This document shows, in pieces, positions 40,250 to 49,416 of a DNA stretch of 64,000 nt. The DNA is taken from positions 298,466-362,465 of the forward strand of contig NZ_FNIE01000001.1 in NCBI RefSeq assembly GCF_900103985.1. Reading direction: 5' to 3'. The position numbers and the translations under genes were made by a program. This DNA comes from Actinacidiphila guanduensis. Its GTDB lineage: Bacteria > Actinomycetota > Actinomycetes > Streptomycetales > Streptomycetaceae. The notes under the pieces were generated by a model, which saw only the letters and a list, made by a program, of their open reading frames with translations, was not told the DNA's origin and made no database searches. The first letter of the stretch is position 1. Every line of letters starts with the position of its first letter.

Positions 40250-42223
40250 ATGGGCGGTGGACGCGGGGAGCCGGCTCCCGAGCCGAACGACGACGCCGAA
40301 CTGCGGCAGATCGAAGCACTCAACCGGCTGGACACCCGCCTGGGCGAGGAGGGCACACCGGAGCGCGAGCCGGTGCGCCCGCGTACGGCCCCGCCCGGCG
40401 GCGAACAGGCCGAGGGGGGCGGGGAGCCGCAGCGGGAGACCGCGGGCGTCGCCCGAACGGACCAGCCGCCCGCCCCCGCCGGCGGCGAAGGGCCGGCCGC
40501 CGGCTCGGCCACCGCCTCCCGCCGCCGCGACGCCCTGCTCATCGAGGCGGGCAACGACCTGGTCGACGCCGACACCCTCGACGACGCGCTGCGCTGCCTC
40601 ACCGCCTTGTACGCACCCGACTTCACCCTGGACGGCCAGGTCGTCTTCGGCATCGACGGGGACTTCCTGACCGCCGAGGGCGCCTACGGCTTCCGGGCCG
40701 GCAGCGCGTCCGACCGCTCCTTCCGGATGCCGATGACCACCGGTTACCCGGCGGTGGAGGTGGTCCGCACCGGCCGCCCGGTGTTCCTGTCCACGCCCGA
40801 GGAGTACCGGCGCCGGTTCCCGGTCACCTTTCCGCTGGCGGTGCGCAAGGACCGCAGGTCGTGGGCGTTCCTGCCGCTGGTGACCGCCGGGCGGGTCAGC
40901 GGGGTGTGGCTGGCGGCCTTCCGCACCCCGGTGGACTTCACCGCCGACGAGCGGGCGCTGCTGACCGTCACCTCCCGCCTGGTGGCGCGCGCCCTGGAGC
41001 GCACCCGCACCGGTGAGGCGGAGCTGGCCCTCTCCCGCGGCCTGCGCAGCTCGATGGGCCGGGCCGGGCCGCAGGTCGCGGGGATGACGGTGGCCACCCG
41101 CTACGTACCGACCGGCGGCGGCCTCGTCGTCGGCGGCGACTGGTTCGACAGCATCGAGCTGCCCAACGGCCGCCTCGCCCTGGTCATCGGCGACGTGCAG
41201 GGCCACGACGTGCACGCAGCGGGCCTGATGACGCAGCTGCGCACGGCCGTGCACGCCTACGCCGCCGAGGGCCACGGCCCCGACGCGGTGCTCGCCCGCG
41301 CCTCGCGCTTCCTCGCCGTCCTGGACGAGGACCGCTTCGCCACCTGCATCTACATGGAGGCCGACCCGCACACCGGCCTGCTCCAGGTGGCGCGCGCCGG
41401 CCACCCGCACCCGGTGCTGCGCCTGCCGGACGGCACCTGCATGATCAAGCACGTCCGCGGCGGCCTGCCGCTCGGCATGATCCCGGGCGCCAAGGAGTAC
41501 GACGACTACCCGGTCAGCACCGTGGAGCTGCACGACGGCGAGATTCTCATGCTCTGCACCGACGGCCTGATCGAGACCGGCGGCCACGACATGTACAGCG
41601 GCTGGGTCCGGGTGCGCGACGCGATGGCGCCGGGGCCCGGCGACGACCTGGAGGGGATGGCCGAGCGGCTGATCCGCGCGGTCACCGGGCCGGCCGCGGA
41701 GGAGGAGGCGCCGCCCAGCACCGATTTGCGGCGCGACTACCGGCCGCGCAACGAGGACGACATCGCCATGTTGCTGGTCCGGCGCGACGCCGGGTTCCTC
41801 CCGCCGGACCTGCACCGGCGCCGCCTGGTGCTCACCATCGAGCAGGACCGGGCCGAGGCGCTCGCCGAGGCGCGCACCGAACTGCGCTCCATGCTGCACG
41901 ACTGGACGCGGCCGGACCAGGTGGACACCGCGGTGCTGCTCACCTCCGAGCTGCTGGGCAACGTGCTGGTGCACACCGACCAGGCCGCGGCCCTGACCGC
42001 CACGGTGACCGGCGATGTCGGCCGGCGCAGCCTGCGGGTGGAGGTCACCGACCGCGGCGACGAACTCCCCCACCAGCGCACCCCGGGCGAACTCGCTTCC
42101 TCCGGCCGCGGGTTGGTGCTGCTCGACCTGCTCTCCCACCAATGGGGCGTGCGGCCGGAGTCGGAGGGCAAGACAGTGTGGTTCGCGCTGTTCGAGGCGA
42201 CACCGGCCCCGTCGGCGGAGTGA
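40250..42223 (+). CDS. GAF-SpoIIE phosphatase-HATPase signalling protein
   Basis: A 657-residue regulator. ATG 40250 has GGAAGG at six bases; the nearby GTG 40244 would touch that site. Residues 1-90 are disordered. A GAF domain (about 92-265) includes GYPAVEVVRTGRPVFLSTPE and WAFLPLVTAGRVSGVWLAAF. The PP2C/SpoIIE domain (about 290-515) carries VGGDWFDSIELPNGRLALVI, GDVQGHDVHAAG, LMLCTDGLIE and NEDDIAMLLVRR. A C-terminal anti-sigma-factor-type ATPase (about 525-650) has TSELLGNVLVHT, TDRGDELP and GRGLVLLDLLSHQWG. Streptomyces has many such switches, which dephosphorylate anti-anti-sigma factors. It is probably a single-gene transcript ending at a shared hairpin. Confidence 0.92.
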   Translation: MGGGRGEPAPEPNDDAELRQIEALNRLDTRLGEEGTPEREPVRPRTAPPGGEQAEGGGEPQRETAGVARTDQPPAPAGGEGPAAGSATASRRRDALLIEAGNDLVDADTLDDALRCLTALYAPDFTLDGQVVFGIDGDFLTAEGAYGFRAGSASDRSFRMPMTTGYPAVEVVRTGRPVFLSTPEEYRRRFPVTFPLAVRKDRRSWAFLPLVTAGRVSGVWLAAFRTPVDFTADERALLTVTSRLVARALERTRTGEAELALSRGLRSSMGRAGPQVAGMTVATRYVPTGGGLVVGGDWFDSIELPNGRLALVIGDVQGHDVHAAGLMTQLRTAVHAYAAEGHGPDAVLARASRFLAVLDEDRFATCIYMEADPHTGLLQVARAGHPHPVLRLPDGTCMIKHVRGGLPLGMIPGAKEYDDYPVSTVELHDGEILMLCTDGLIETGGHDMYSGWVRVRDAMAPGPGDDLEGMAERLIRAVTGPAAEEEAPPSTDLRRDYRPRNEDDIAMLLVRRDAGFLPPDLHRRRLVLTIEQDRAEALAEARTELRSMLHDWTRPDQVDTAVLLTSELLGNVLVHTDQAAALTATVTGDVGRRSLRVEVTDRGDELPHQRTPGELASSGRGLVLLDLLSHQWGVRPESEGKTVWFALFEATPAPSAE

Positions 42224-42250
42224 GCGTCGCACCGGCAGCGCGGACGACGA

Positions 42251-42279
42251 CGGCCGGCGCGGAACCCCCACGCCGGCCG
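42251..42279. terminator. bidirectional hairpin between convergent genes
   Basis: Arms CGGCCGGCG (42251-42259) and CGCCGGCCG (42271-42279) with an 11-base loop, between the SpoIIE-type gene and the convergent alpha-galactosidase gene. Confidence 0.6.
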
Positions 42280-42302
42280 CCGTGCGGTGCCGCCGGCTGC
42301 CG

Positions 42303-44339
42303 CTATCCGCAGGTGATCTGCGCGTCCGCCCAGTCGGCGTGGTCGCTGTCGTTGCCGTCGCCGCCGTCGGTGACGACGAGCTGGACCGTGGAGGCGCCGG
42401 TGACGTTCGCGGTCAGCGGCTTGGGCCCGTCGGAGTTGCGCAGCACCCCGCTGTCGGCGACCTGTGTGCCGTCGGCGTCCACCAGGAACTCCACGCTGCC
42501 CTTGCCGTTCTTCTCGTCGTCCACCCCGACCGTGGCGGTCAGGGTGGAGCAGGCGCCGCCGAGGAAGTAGGTGATGGTGCTCGGCGCGTTCGTGCCCAGG
42601 CCCTTGGCGAAGACGGTGCCGCCGATGGTGATCGGGTTGCCGTCGCCCGCGGCGGTCTCACCGTTGCTGGTGTCCTTCTCGACCGGGCCCCAGCCGTTCG
42701 TCGCCGAGACCCACGACAGGTCGCTGAGGTAGCTGGTGCCGGCCGGCGGCGGCACCTGCACGGTCACGCTGCCGGTCAGCGGGAAGGTGGTCGTGCCGCC
42801 GGTGGGCCGGGCGTAGCTGACGGTGCCGGTCAGCGGGTAGCTGCCCAGGCTCGTGCCCGGCGGCACCGTGACCTGCCAAGGGGCGCTGAGGGTGCGGCCC
42901 TTGGGCAGGATGGCCGCGCTGCCGCCGCCCTCGGGCTTCAGCGTCCAGCCGTCGGGGCCCTTCAGCGAGATCGAGACGCGGGTCGCGGGCAGGGCGCCGA
43001 GGTTGGTGGCGTAGGCGTTCACCGTGGCGGTCCGGCCGGGCTCGATGTGGTCCGGGCCGGTCACGCCGGTGTCCAGCAGCTGGGGGGCGAGCAGCGCCGC
43101 GGCGCCCTTGACCGGGTCGGCGCTCACCCGCAGCAGCACGGTGCCGTGGGCGGGGACGGTGGCCGCCAACTGCCCGGCGGTGTCGTAGTCCTGGTGCGCC
43201 CACAGGTCGCGCACGGCGTAGCTGCCGCGCCGGGGCAGCCCGGCCGCGGTGGCGGTGGTGGCGATCCGCTGCGCTTGGTCGCCGGAGTTGAACAGGGCCA
43301 CGGCCCGGTCGCCGTTGGCGAGCTTCTTGGTGATGACGTAGGCGCCGCCCGCGTCGGAGAGCACGGTGGCCTGGGCGCCCAGCGGGTCCTGGTCGAGCGC
43401 GATGACGTCCTTGTTGCCCAGGATCGCCAGCGTCGCCGGGGTGGCCTTGCGCAGGTCGGTGCCGATGAGCAGCGGGGCGTCCATCATCGACCACAGCGAG
43501 AAGTGGCTGCGGTACTCGGTGTCGGTCATGCCGCCGTTGCCCACCTCCAGCATGTCCGGGTCGTTCCAGTGCCCGGGACCCGCCGCGGAGGCGAGCGGCA
43601 GGTTGTCCTTGGCGATGCCCAGCATGCTCGCCCAGTTGTCGCTGATGTCGCCGGTGGTGCGCCAGGAGTTGCCGATGTCGCCGGCCCACTCCCAGGGGTT
43701 CTGCACGCCCCACTCGCACAGCGAGAAGACGATCGGGCGGCCGGTCGCGGCCAGCGCGTCGCGCATGGCGGTGTAGCGGTTGACGTAGTCGGCGCGGGTG
43801 CCGTCGCTGTTGTTGTTGCAGTTGTCGTACTTGAGGTAGTCCACGCCCCAGTCGGCGAACGTCCGGGCGTCGGTGGTCTCGTGGCCGAGGCTGCCGGGGT
43901 AGCCGGCGCAGGTGGCGGTGCCGGCGTCCTCGTAGATGCCGAGCTTGAGGCCCTTGGCGTGCACGTAGTCCGCGGTGCCCTTGATGCCGTCGGGGAACTT
44001 CGCCGGGTCCGGCACCAGGCGGCCCTGGGCGTCGCGGGTGTGCGTCATCCAGCAGTCGTCGATGTTGACGTACGTGTAGCCGTCGGCCTTCAGCCCCGAG
44101 CTGACCAGGTAGTCCGCGGTCTGCTCGATCAGCTGCTCGCTGACGTTGCAGCCGAAGGCGTTCCAGTCGTTGAAGCCCATCGGCGGGGTCAGGGCGAGGC
44201 CGTTGTCGAGCGCCGCGGCGGGGGCGGCGGTGACGGCGACGTCGGCCGTCACCACCGCCACTCCCGCCGCGCCGAGTGCGCCCGCCCACAGCGCCCCGGC
44301 GGTCGCGCAGGCGAGCAGCCTGCGCACGGTTCCTGGCAT
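42303..44339 (-). CDS. secreted GH27 alpha-galactosidase with NPCBM domain
   Basis: A 678-residue exported enzyme. ATG 44339 opens PGTVRRLLACATAGALWAGA, a Sec signal cleaved near AAALDNG. The GH27 barrel begins LALTPPMGFNDWNAFGCNVS, has GYTYVNIDDCWM, VDYLKYDNCNNN (nucleophile Asp) and SLCEWGVQNPWEW with SWRTTGDISDNW (acid/base Asp). PLLIGTDLRKA and NKDVIALDQDPLGAQ close the barrel, followed by a C-terminal sheet domain, a NEW3-like Ig domain (about 430-520) and an NPCBM module (SYLSDLSWVSATNGWGPVEK to the end). It removes alpha-galactosyl groups, for example from galactomannan. Related enzymes can act on beta-L-arabinopyranosides. Confidence 0.93.
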   Translation of the reverse strand: MPGTVRRLLACATAGALWAGALGAAGVAVVTADVAVTAAPAAALDNGLALTPPMGFNDWNAFGCNVSEQLIEQTADYLVSSGLKADGYTYVNIDDCWMTHTRDAQGRLVPDPAKFPDGIKGTADYVHAKGLKLGIYEDAGTATCAGYPGSLGHETTDARTFADWGVDYLKYDNCNNNSDGTRADYVNRYTAMRDALAATGRPIVFSLCEWGVQNPWEWAGDIGNSWRTTGDISDNWASMLGIAKDNLPLASAAGPGHWNDPDMLEVGNGGMTDTEYRSHFSLWSMMDAPLLIGTDLRKATPATLAILGNKDVIALDQDPLGAQATVLSDAGGAYVITKKLANGDRAVALFNSGDQAQRIATTATAAGLPRRGSYAVRDLWAHQDYDTAGQLAATVPAHGTVLLRVSADPVKGAAALLAPQLLDTGVTGPDHIEPGRTATVNAYATNLGALPATRVSISLKGPDGWTLKPEGGGSAAILPKGRTLSAPWQVTVPPGTSLGSYPLTGTVSYARPTGGTTTFPLTGSVTVQVPPPAGTSYLSDLSWVSATNGWGPVEKDTSNGETAAGDGNPITIGGTVFAKGLGTNAPSTITYFLGGACSTLTATVGVDDEKNGKGSVEFLVDADGTQVADSGVLRNSDGPKPLTANVTGASTVQLVVTDGGDGNDSDHADWADAQITCG

Positions 44340-44583
44340 GTCGGTCCTCTGTTCTCGTAGCTGACATACGGACAGAAGTGCGCGGACGAGCGGCCGTCCG
44401 CGCGGGAACGCGTGCCTACGTGTGCGCTTGGTGCCCGGTTTTTGCTTCCCTGGCGGCCCAAGCGCACGGAAGACAACAGAGTCGAGCATTTTCCGTCGCC
44501 GCCACACGGTAGGAGGCGTGGCGTGACTCTGACAACCCCCGTGCACGGGGCCGGCGGACGCGCGCGATGCCGCGCGAAGCGGC

Positions 44584-45543
44584 TCAGGAAAGGTCGAGTT
44601 CGGTGTCGCACAGGGCGAGCGACGGCGAGGGGGCGCCCTTGAGCGTGCCGGTGGCCAGCAGCCGGAAGTCGGCGCGGGTGGCGGACGCGGGCAGGCCGTC
44701 GGTGGCCGCGATGCGCAGGTGGACGGTGCGGGAGGCGCCCGCGGGCAGCGGGACGCTGACGACGGCGCCGGTCGCGGGGGCGGCGCCCTTGGCACGGTCG
44801 ACGCCGACCCAGTCGCCGCCGTCGCGCACGGCGATCCGGAAGTCGTCGGCGAGGTCGTCGCGGCCGGTGCCCTGGCAGGTGCCCGACGCCGGGCAGGTGT
44901 CGTACGCCGGCCGCACGTCGACCTGGGGGATGTCCAGCCGCGAGGGGTTGCGCAGGGTCAGCGCGACCTCGGTCCACCGGCCGTCGCGGTGCACGGCCAG
45001 CTTGTGCGGGCCGTCCTTCCAGGTGGCGAGCAGGGTGGCGAGGGTTGCGTCGGCCGAGCCGATCGCGATCGGGGCGCCGCGGTCGGCGAGGACGACGTGG
45101 ACGGGCAGCTTCTCGTCGAAGGTGGCGGGGGCGTAGTGCGGGCGCAGCCGGAAGTGCAGCGTGCGGGTGCCCTCGGGCAGGGCGGTGGTCCAGCTGCCGT
45201 TGAGTGAAGAACCGTTCCTGCTCAGCGGTACGGCCGGCCACTTGCCCTTCCCGGCCTGCCGCGCCACGCTCACCGTGTGCCCTCGGGCCACCGTGAACTG
45301 CAGCGTCACGGTCACCTTCGCGAGGGCGGGCCCGTGGTTGCGCACCTCGATCCCGACATCGCCGTCACGGTCGGCCGCGTACTGCTGCACGGGCTGCACG
45401 CTCACCGCCACGGGCGCCGCGGCCGCCGTACTGGGCGCGGGCCCGGGCGCCCCGCCCCCGCACCCCGCCAGAACGGCTCCCCCGACCGCCACCACGGCCC
45501 CCACCTGCGCTCTTCGCCCAAAGCTCCACCCCATGCCGCGCAT
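44584..45543 (-). CDS. putative secreted lipoprotein
   Basis: A 319-residue protein with a lipoprotein signal: RRAQVGAVVAVGGAVLAGCG, lipobox L-A-G-C, then a Gly/Ala/Pro linker. The mature part is beta-rich with Ig-like strands (DGDVGIEVRNHGPALAKVTV, TLHFRLRPHYAPATF, EVALTLRNPSRLDIPQVDV) and one CPASGTC pair that may form a disulfide. No enzymatic motif. Probably a surface-anchored binding or structural protein; family not recognised. The start may be ATG 45543 or the ATG three codons later. It is upstream of the GH27 gene on the same strand, but 244 bases and a hairpin-forming repeat separate them. Confidence 0.7.
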   Translation of the reverse strand: MRGMGWSFGRRAQVGAVVAVGGAVLAGCGGGAPGPAPSTAAAAPVAVSVQPVQQYAADRDGDVGIEVRNHGPALAKVTVTLQFTVARGHTVSVARQAGKGKWPAVPLSRNGSSLNGSWTTALPEGTRTLHFRLRPHYAPATFDEKLPVHVVLADRGAPIAIGSADATLATLLATWKDGPHKLAVHRDGRWTEVALTLRNPSRLDIPQVDVRPAYDTCPASGTCQGTGRDDLADDFRIAVRDGGDWVGVDRAKGAAPATGAVVSVPLPAGASRTVHLRIAATDGLPASATRADFRLLATGTLKGAPSPSLALCDTELDLS

Positions 45544-45599
45544 CTTACGGTTCGCCCCGCCGTAGGGCCCCCCGCCGTGTCCGCCCGCCGCCCCGTCCA

Positions 45600-45970
45600 G
45601 GCTGGTCGCGCAGTTCCCCGCGCCCCCAAGAACGGCAACCCGTCTGCCCCACGGGGTCCGATGCCGTCCCGAGGCCGGCGGCCTCTTCTGGGGGTACCCC
45701 CTCTGGGGGAGCCGTTCCCCGCGCCCCTATTGAGCTTGCCCTTTGCGCGCACAGCGAGCCCCCTACCACCCAGGGGCGCTGGGGGTACCTCCCAGGCGAA
45801 GCTCTGGGGGAGGAACTGCGCGACCAGCCCAAAGCCGGCCTGCGGCCGGGAACGCACAGAAGCCCCTACGGCGGGTTTCCGCTTTCAGGGGCGCTGGGGG
45901 TACCCCCAGGCGAAGCTCTGGGGGAGGAACTGCGCGAGCAACCCAAAGCCGGCCTGGCGGCCGGGCGCGG
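45600..45970. repeat. cluster of dispersed Streptomyces intergenic repeats
   Basis: The stretch is non-coding and made of repeated blocks. GCGCAGTTCCCCGCGCCCC appears at about 45608 and GTTCCCCGCGCCCCT at about 45714. The inverted version GGGGGAGGAACTGCGCGA appears twice within a longer direct repeat (45771-45850 and 45886-45970) that includes CAGGGGCGCTGGGGGTAC, GGCGAAGCTCTGGGGG and CCCAAAGCCGGCCTG. The same core is at 13.68 and 13.82 kb. Facing copies could pair into a large hairpin. Confidence 0.75.
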
Positions 45971-46003
45971 CGGCGAACCCCCACGGCGGGGAGCCGTACC
46001 CCC

Positions 46004-47023
46004 CTAAGCCCCCGGCGGGGCAGCGGTGCTGCTCCGCACCACCAGGCTCGTCGCCAGTTCCATCCGCGTCGTGGTGGACTCCCCCGCCCGCATGCGCAGC
46101 AGCATCTCCGCCCCCGCCTCCGCCATCTTCCGCAGGGGCTGGTGGATCGTAGTGAGGGCGGGGCGGGCGAAGCGGGCGACGGCGACGTCGTCGTAGCCGA
46201 CGACGGAGAGGTCCTCGGGGGTGCGCAGCCCGAGCGCGCTCGCCGCTTCGAGGACGCCGATCGCCTGCAGGTCGGAGCCGGCGAAGATCGCGGTGGGCCG
46301 GTCCGGCCGGTCCAGCAGCCGCGTGCCCCGGGAGAAGCCGCCCTCGACGTGGAAGTCGCCGAAGGCGACAAGGTCGGGGTCGAGCGGCAGCCCCGCCGTC
46401 GTCATCGCCGAGCGGTAGCCGTCGAGCCGGGCGAGCGAGCACATCATGTCCTCGGGCCCGGTGATGATCCCGATCCGGCGGTGGCCGCATTCGATGAGGT
46501 GGCGGGTGGCGGCGAGCCCACCGGACCAGTTGGCCGAGCCGACCGAGGGCACGTCGGGGTCGGGGTCGCCGGCCGGGTCGATGATGACGAACGGGATGGA
46601 GCGCGACCGCAGTTGGTGCTTGAACTCCTGCGGCAGCGCGGAGAAGACCAGCACCACGCCGAGCGGCCGGCGCCGCATCACGCCCTCGATCCAGTCCGCG
46701 CCGGGCGAGTGGCGGGTGCCGGACTGGGTGAGCACCACGCTGGCGCCGTGCTCCTTGGCGACCTTCTCCACCCCGAGGATCAGCTCCATCGCCCAGATCG
46801 CGTCGAGTTCGTGGAAGACGATCTCGATCAGCGGCGCCTCGGGGGCGGATCGGGCGCCGCGCCGATAGCCGTGCTCCTCCAGCAGGCGCTCGACCCGGTG
46901 CCGGGTGGTCGGCGAGACGTCCTGCCGGCCGTTGAGCACCTTCGAAACTGTCGATACCGACACCCCGGCAGTTTCGGCGATCTGCGCCAGTGTCACCCGG
47001 TCGCGCTCCACCTGATCCTCCAT
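46004..47023 (-). CDS. LacI family repressor (BxlR-like)
   Basis: A 339-residue regulator. ATG 47023 begins EDQVERDRVTLAQIAETAGV; the helix-turn-helix is VTLAQIAETAGVSVSTVSKV followed by LNGRQDVSPTTRHRVERLLE, with the minor-groove hinge. The sugar-binding domain contains DWIEGVMRRRPLGVVLVFSA, IPFVIIDPAGDPDPDVPSVG, HRRIGIITGPEDMMCSLARL and LSVVGYDDVAVARFARPALT. It is divergent from an ABC importer/GH3 operon with operator-like repeats in between, the same arrangement as the BxlR-controlled bxlEFGA xylobiose operon of Streptomyces. It most likely represses that operon until a xylo-oligosaccharide binds. Confidence 0.92.
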   Translation of the reverse strand: MEDQVERDRVTLAQIAETAGVSVSTVSKVLNGRQDVSPTTRHRVERLLEEHGYRRGARSAPEAPLIEIVFHELDAIWAMELILGVEKVAKEHGASVVLTQSGTRHSPGADWIEGVMRRRPLGVVLVFSALPQEFKHQLRSRSIPFVIIDPAGDPDPDVPSVGSANWSGGLAATRHLIECGHRRIGIITGPEDMMCSLARLDGYRSAMTTAGLPLDPDLVAFGDFHVEGGFSRGTRLLDRPDRPTAIFAGSDLQAIGVLEAASALGLRTPEDLSVVGYDDVAVARFARPALTTIHQPLRKMAEAGAEMLLRMRAGESTTTRMELATSLVVRSSTAAPPGA

Positions 47024-47123
47024 GTCCGGCAGCGTACGGTACGCACCGGTAACGCTTTGATAACCCGAGACCCGAGGGTTGACCCCCCAGGGAGCACACC
47101 TTAGCGTCACAGCGCGCAGCAAA

Positions 47124-47154
47124 TTTCGGCGACGAAGCCGAAACTTTTCGAAAG
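47124..47154. promoter_or_regulatory. LacI/BxlR-type operator region
   Basis: Overlapping dyads just before the ABC operon: TTTCGGC-N6-GCCGAAA (47124-47143), CGAAACTTTTCG (47139-47150) and CTTTTCGAAAG (47144-47154). The CGAA..TTCG theme is what I recall for BxlR/XlnR-type operators in Streptomyces. The site ends nine bases before the first ATG, so a bound repressor would block initiation. Confidence 0.65.
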
Positions 47155-47162
47155 GCTACCCG

Positions 47163-48464
47163 ATGAAGAAGCGCGCTTGGCTCCCTCGCGCCGTCGCCGG
47201 CGGTGTGACTCTCGTGCTCGGACTGACCCTTGCCGCGTGCGGCGGCGGCAGCGGTTCGAGCAACGGCTCGGGCACGTTCCATGTGCTCGTCTACGGCGAC
47301 GCCAGCAACAAGGTCGAGAAGCAGATCGTGGACACCTTCAACAAGACCTCGAAGGTCAAGGCGGTCATGGACACCATTCCCGGTGCCGACTACCAGCAGA
47401 AGCTCCAGACGATCATCAACACCAAGCAGGCCCCGGACGTCTTCTTCAACTGGGGCGGCGGCAGCATCCAGCCGTTCGTCAAGGCCAACCTGCTGATGCC
47501 GCTCGACGGCTTCATCGCCAAGGACCCCGCGCTGAAGTCCGACTTCCTGCCGTCGGTCTTCAACGGCGCCGTGGTGGACGGCAAGTCGTACGGCATACCG
47601 ATGCGCGGCACCCAGCCGGTGCTGCTCTTCAACAACCAGAAGGTGCTCAAGGACGCGGGGATCACTCCCCCGCAGACCTGGGACGACCTGATCGCCGACG
47701 TCAAGGTGCTCAAGTCCAAGGGCATCACGCCGATCGCGCTCGGCGGCGGCGACAAGTGGCCGACCCAGATGTGGTACGAGTACCTCTACGACCGGGTGGC
47801 CGGCCCCGGCCTGTTCGAGAAGGCGCTCAGCGGCGACAAGAGCGCCTGGAACAGCGCGGACAGCCGCAAGGCGCTGTCGATGCTCAAGCAGCTGGTGGAC
47901 GCGGGCGCGTTCGGCTCCAACTACGACTCGGTGAAGTACACCGACGGCGGCTCGGTCGCCCTGGTGGCCACCGGCAAGGCCGGCTTCGAGCTGATGGGCT
48001 CCTGGTACTACTCGCAGCAGCAGCAGGACCACCCGGACTTCGCCAAGAACGGCCTGGGCTACTCCGCCTTCCCGGCCGTCGCCGGCGGCAAGGGCGACCC
48101 GAACGACGTGGTGGGCAACACCAACAACTACTACTCGGTGCTGAAGAAGACCAAGTACCCCGACGCCGTCGCCCAGTTCCTGAAGCTGATGTACTCCGAC
48201 GAGTTCGTCAAGGCGCAGCTGGCGATCGGCAACCTGCCGACCACCACCAACACCCCGCAGTTCCTGAGCACTTCGGCGAACCCGGCGTACTCGCAGTACC
48301 AGTACGACCTGGTGAAGAAGGCGCCCTCGTTCCAGCTCTCCTGGGACCAGGCGTACCCGCCGGCCGCGATGACCCAGATCTACACCGCCGTCCAGGAGTT
48401 CGTCGACGGCAAGGAGAACGCGGACGGCTTCATCAAGGCCATGCAGGCCCTGCCGACGGCCTGA
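47163..48464 (+). CDS. ABC sugar transporter substrate-binding lipoprotein (BxlE-like)
   Basis: A 433-residue extracellular solute-binding protein (family 1 type). The signal KKRAWLPRAVAGGVTLVLGL with lipobox L-A-A-C anchors it to the membrane. AAAGG precedes ATG 47163. The mature protein shows GTFHVLVYGDASNKVEKQIV, VFFNWGGGSIQPFVKANLLM, GGDKWPTQMWYEYLYDRVAG and ATGKAGFELMGSWYYSQQQQ, typical of oligosaccharide-binding proteins. As the first gene of the operon it delivers a sugar, inferred to be xylobiose or a similar beta-oligosaccharide, to the two permeases. No ATPase gene is present; such systems in Streptomyces use the shared MsiK ATPase encoded elsewhere. Confidence 0.92.
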   Translation: MKKRAWLPRAVAGGVTLVLGLTLAACGGGSGSSNGSGTFHVLVYGDASNKVEKQIVDTFNKTSKVKAVMDTIPGADYQQKLQTIINTKQAPDVFFNWGGGSIQPFVKANLLMPLDGFIAKDPALKSDFLPSVFNGAVVDGKSYGIPMRGTQPVLLFNNQKVLKDAGITPPQTWDDLIADVKVLKSKGITPIALGGGDKWPTQMWYEYLYDRVAGPGLFEKALSGDKSAWNSADSRKALSMLKQLVDAGAFGSNYDSVKYTDGGSVALVATGKAGFELMGSWYYSQQQQDHPDFAKNGLGYSAFPAVAGGKGDPNDVVGNTNNYYSVLKKTKYPDAVAQFLKLMYSDEFVKAQLAIGNLPTTTNTPQFLSTSANPAYSQYQYDLVKKAPSFQLSWDQAYPPAAMTQIYTAVQEFVDGKENADGFIKAMQALPTA

Positions 48465-48477
48465 GGATTCGGACCAG

Positions 48478-49416
48478 ATGACCACCACCATCCCCCGGGT
48501 GGCGAGGCGCCGGACCACGAGCCGGTCCACCGGCCGGTCCGGCGCCGCGGTGATCCGTCCCAGTTTCGCCTGGGCGGTCCCCGCCACCTTGTTCTTCGTC
48601 CTGTTCGCCGTCCTGCCGCTGGTCCTGGTCGCGGTGCTCTCCTTCACCTCCTGGGACGGCATCAGTTCGCCCGAGTTCGTGGGCGTGGACAACTGGAAGG
48701 CGCTGATCCACGACCACACGATGATCCAGAGCCTGTGGCTCAGCGTCGTGATCACCGTGCTCGGCGTGGTCGTGCAGACCCCGCTGAGCATCCTGCTGGG
48801 CGTGTGGGCGGCCGGGAAGCAGCGCAACCGCGCGGTGCTGTCCGCCGTCTACTTCGTGCCGCTGCTGCTGTCGGCCACCGCCGTCTCGGTGCTGTGGCGG
48901 GCGCTGCTCGACCCGAACTTCGGCGTGCCCGCGCAGGCCAAGTGGCTCTTCGGCGACGGCAACCTGCTCGGCATGCAGAAGAGCGCCATCGGTGTGCTCG
49001 TCTTCGTCGGCGCCTGGCAGTACACCCCGTTCCACACGCTGATCTACCAGGGCGCCACCAGGGCCATCCCGCAGGTGCTCTACCAGGCGGCGGCGATCGA
49101 CGGGGCCGGCACGGTACGGCAGTTCTTCCACATCACGCTGCCGCAGCTGCGCAACACCATGATCACCTCGATGATCCTGATGGTCGTCGGGGGCCTGACC
49201 ACGTTCGACACCGTGCTGATCCTCACCCAGGGCGGCCCGGGCACCGACACCACCATCAGCGCCTACTACATGTACCAGCGGGCGTTCAAGTCCTTCGACT
49301 TCGGCGGCGGTTCGGCGATCGCGCTGGTGCTGGTCCTGGTGGCCACGATCATCTCGCTGATCGTCGTGCGCGTGTCCGGCTACGACAAGATGCGCAGCAC
49401 GTCGGAGGGTCTGTGA
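48478..49416 (+). CDS. ABC sugar transporter permease 1 (BxlF-like)
   Basis: A 312-residue inner-membrane permease of the MalF/UgpA type with six helices. It starts 13 bases after the binding-protein stop. The first helix is AVPATLFFVLFAVLPLVLVA. The EAA loop that contacts the ATPase is YQAAAIDGAGTVRQFFHITL followed by PQLRNTM. The C-terminal GGPGTDTTISAYYMYQRAFK and a last helix (IALVLVLVATIISLIVVRVS) are conserved in this group. Its stop overlaps the start of permease 2 (TGATG), so the two are made together as a heterodimer. Confidence 0.93.
   Translation: MTTTIPRVARRRTTSRSTGRSGAAVIRPSFAWAVPATLFFVLFAVLPLVLVAVLSFTSWDGISSPEFVGVDNWKALIHDHTMIQSLWLSVVITVLGVVVQTPLSILLGVWAAGKQRNRAVLSAVYFVPLLLSATAVSVLWRALLDPNFGVPAQAKWLFGDGNLLGMQKSAIGVLVFVGAWQYTPFHTLIYQGATRAIPQVLYQAAAIDGAGTVRQFFHITLPQLRNTMITSMILMVVGGLTTFDTVLILTQGGPGTDTTISAYYMYQRAFKSFDFGGGSAIALVLVLVATIISLIVVRVSGYDKMRSTSEGL

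Noticed and set aside
44380..44403. GCGCGGAC/GTCCGCGC inverted repeat as an operator for the alpha-galactosidase
   Set aside because: It could equally be the terminator of the upstream lipoprotein gene on the same strand; position fits both and nothing decides.
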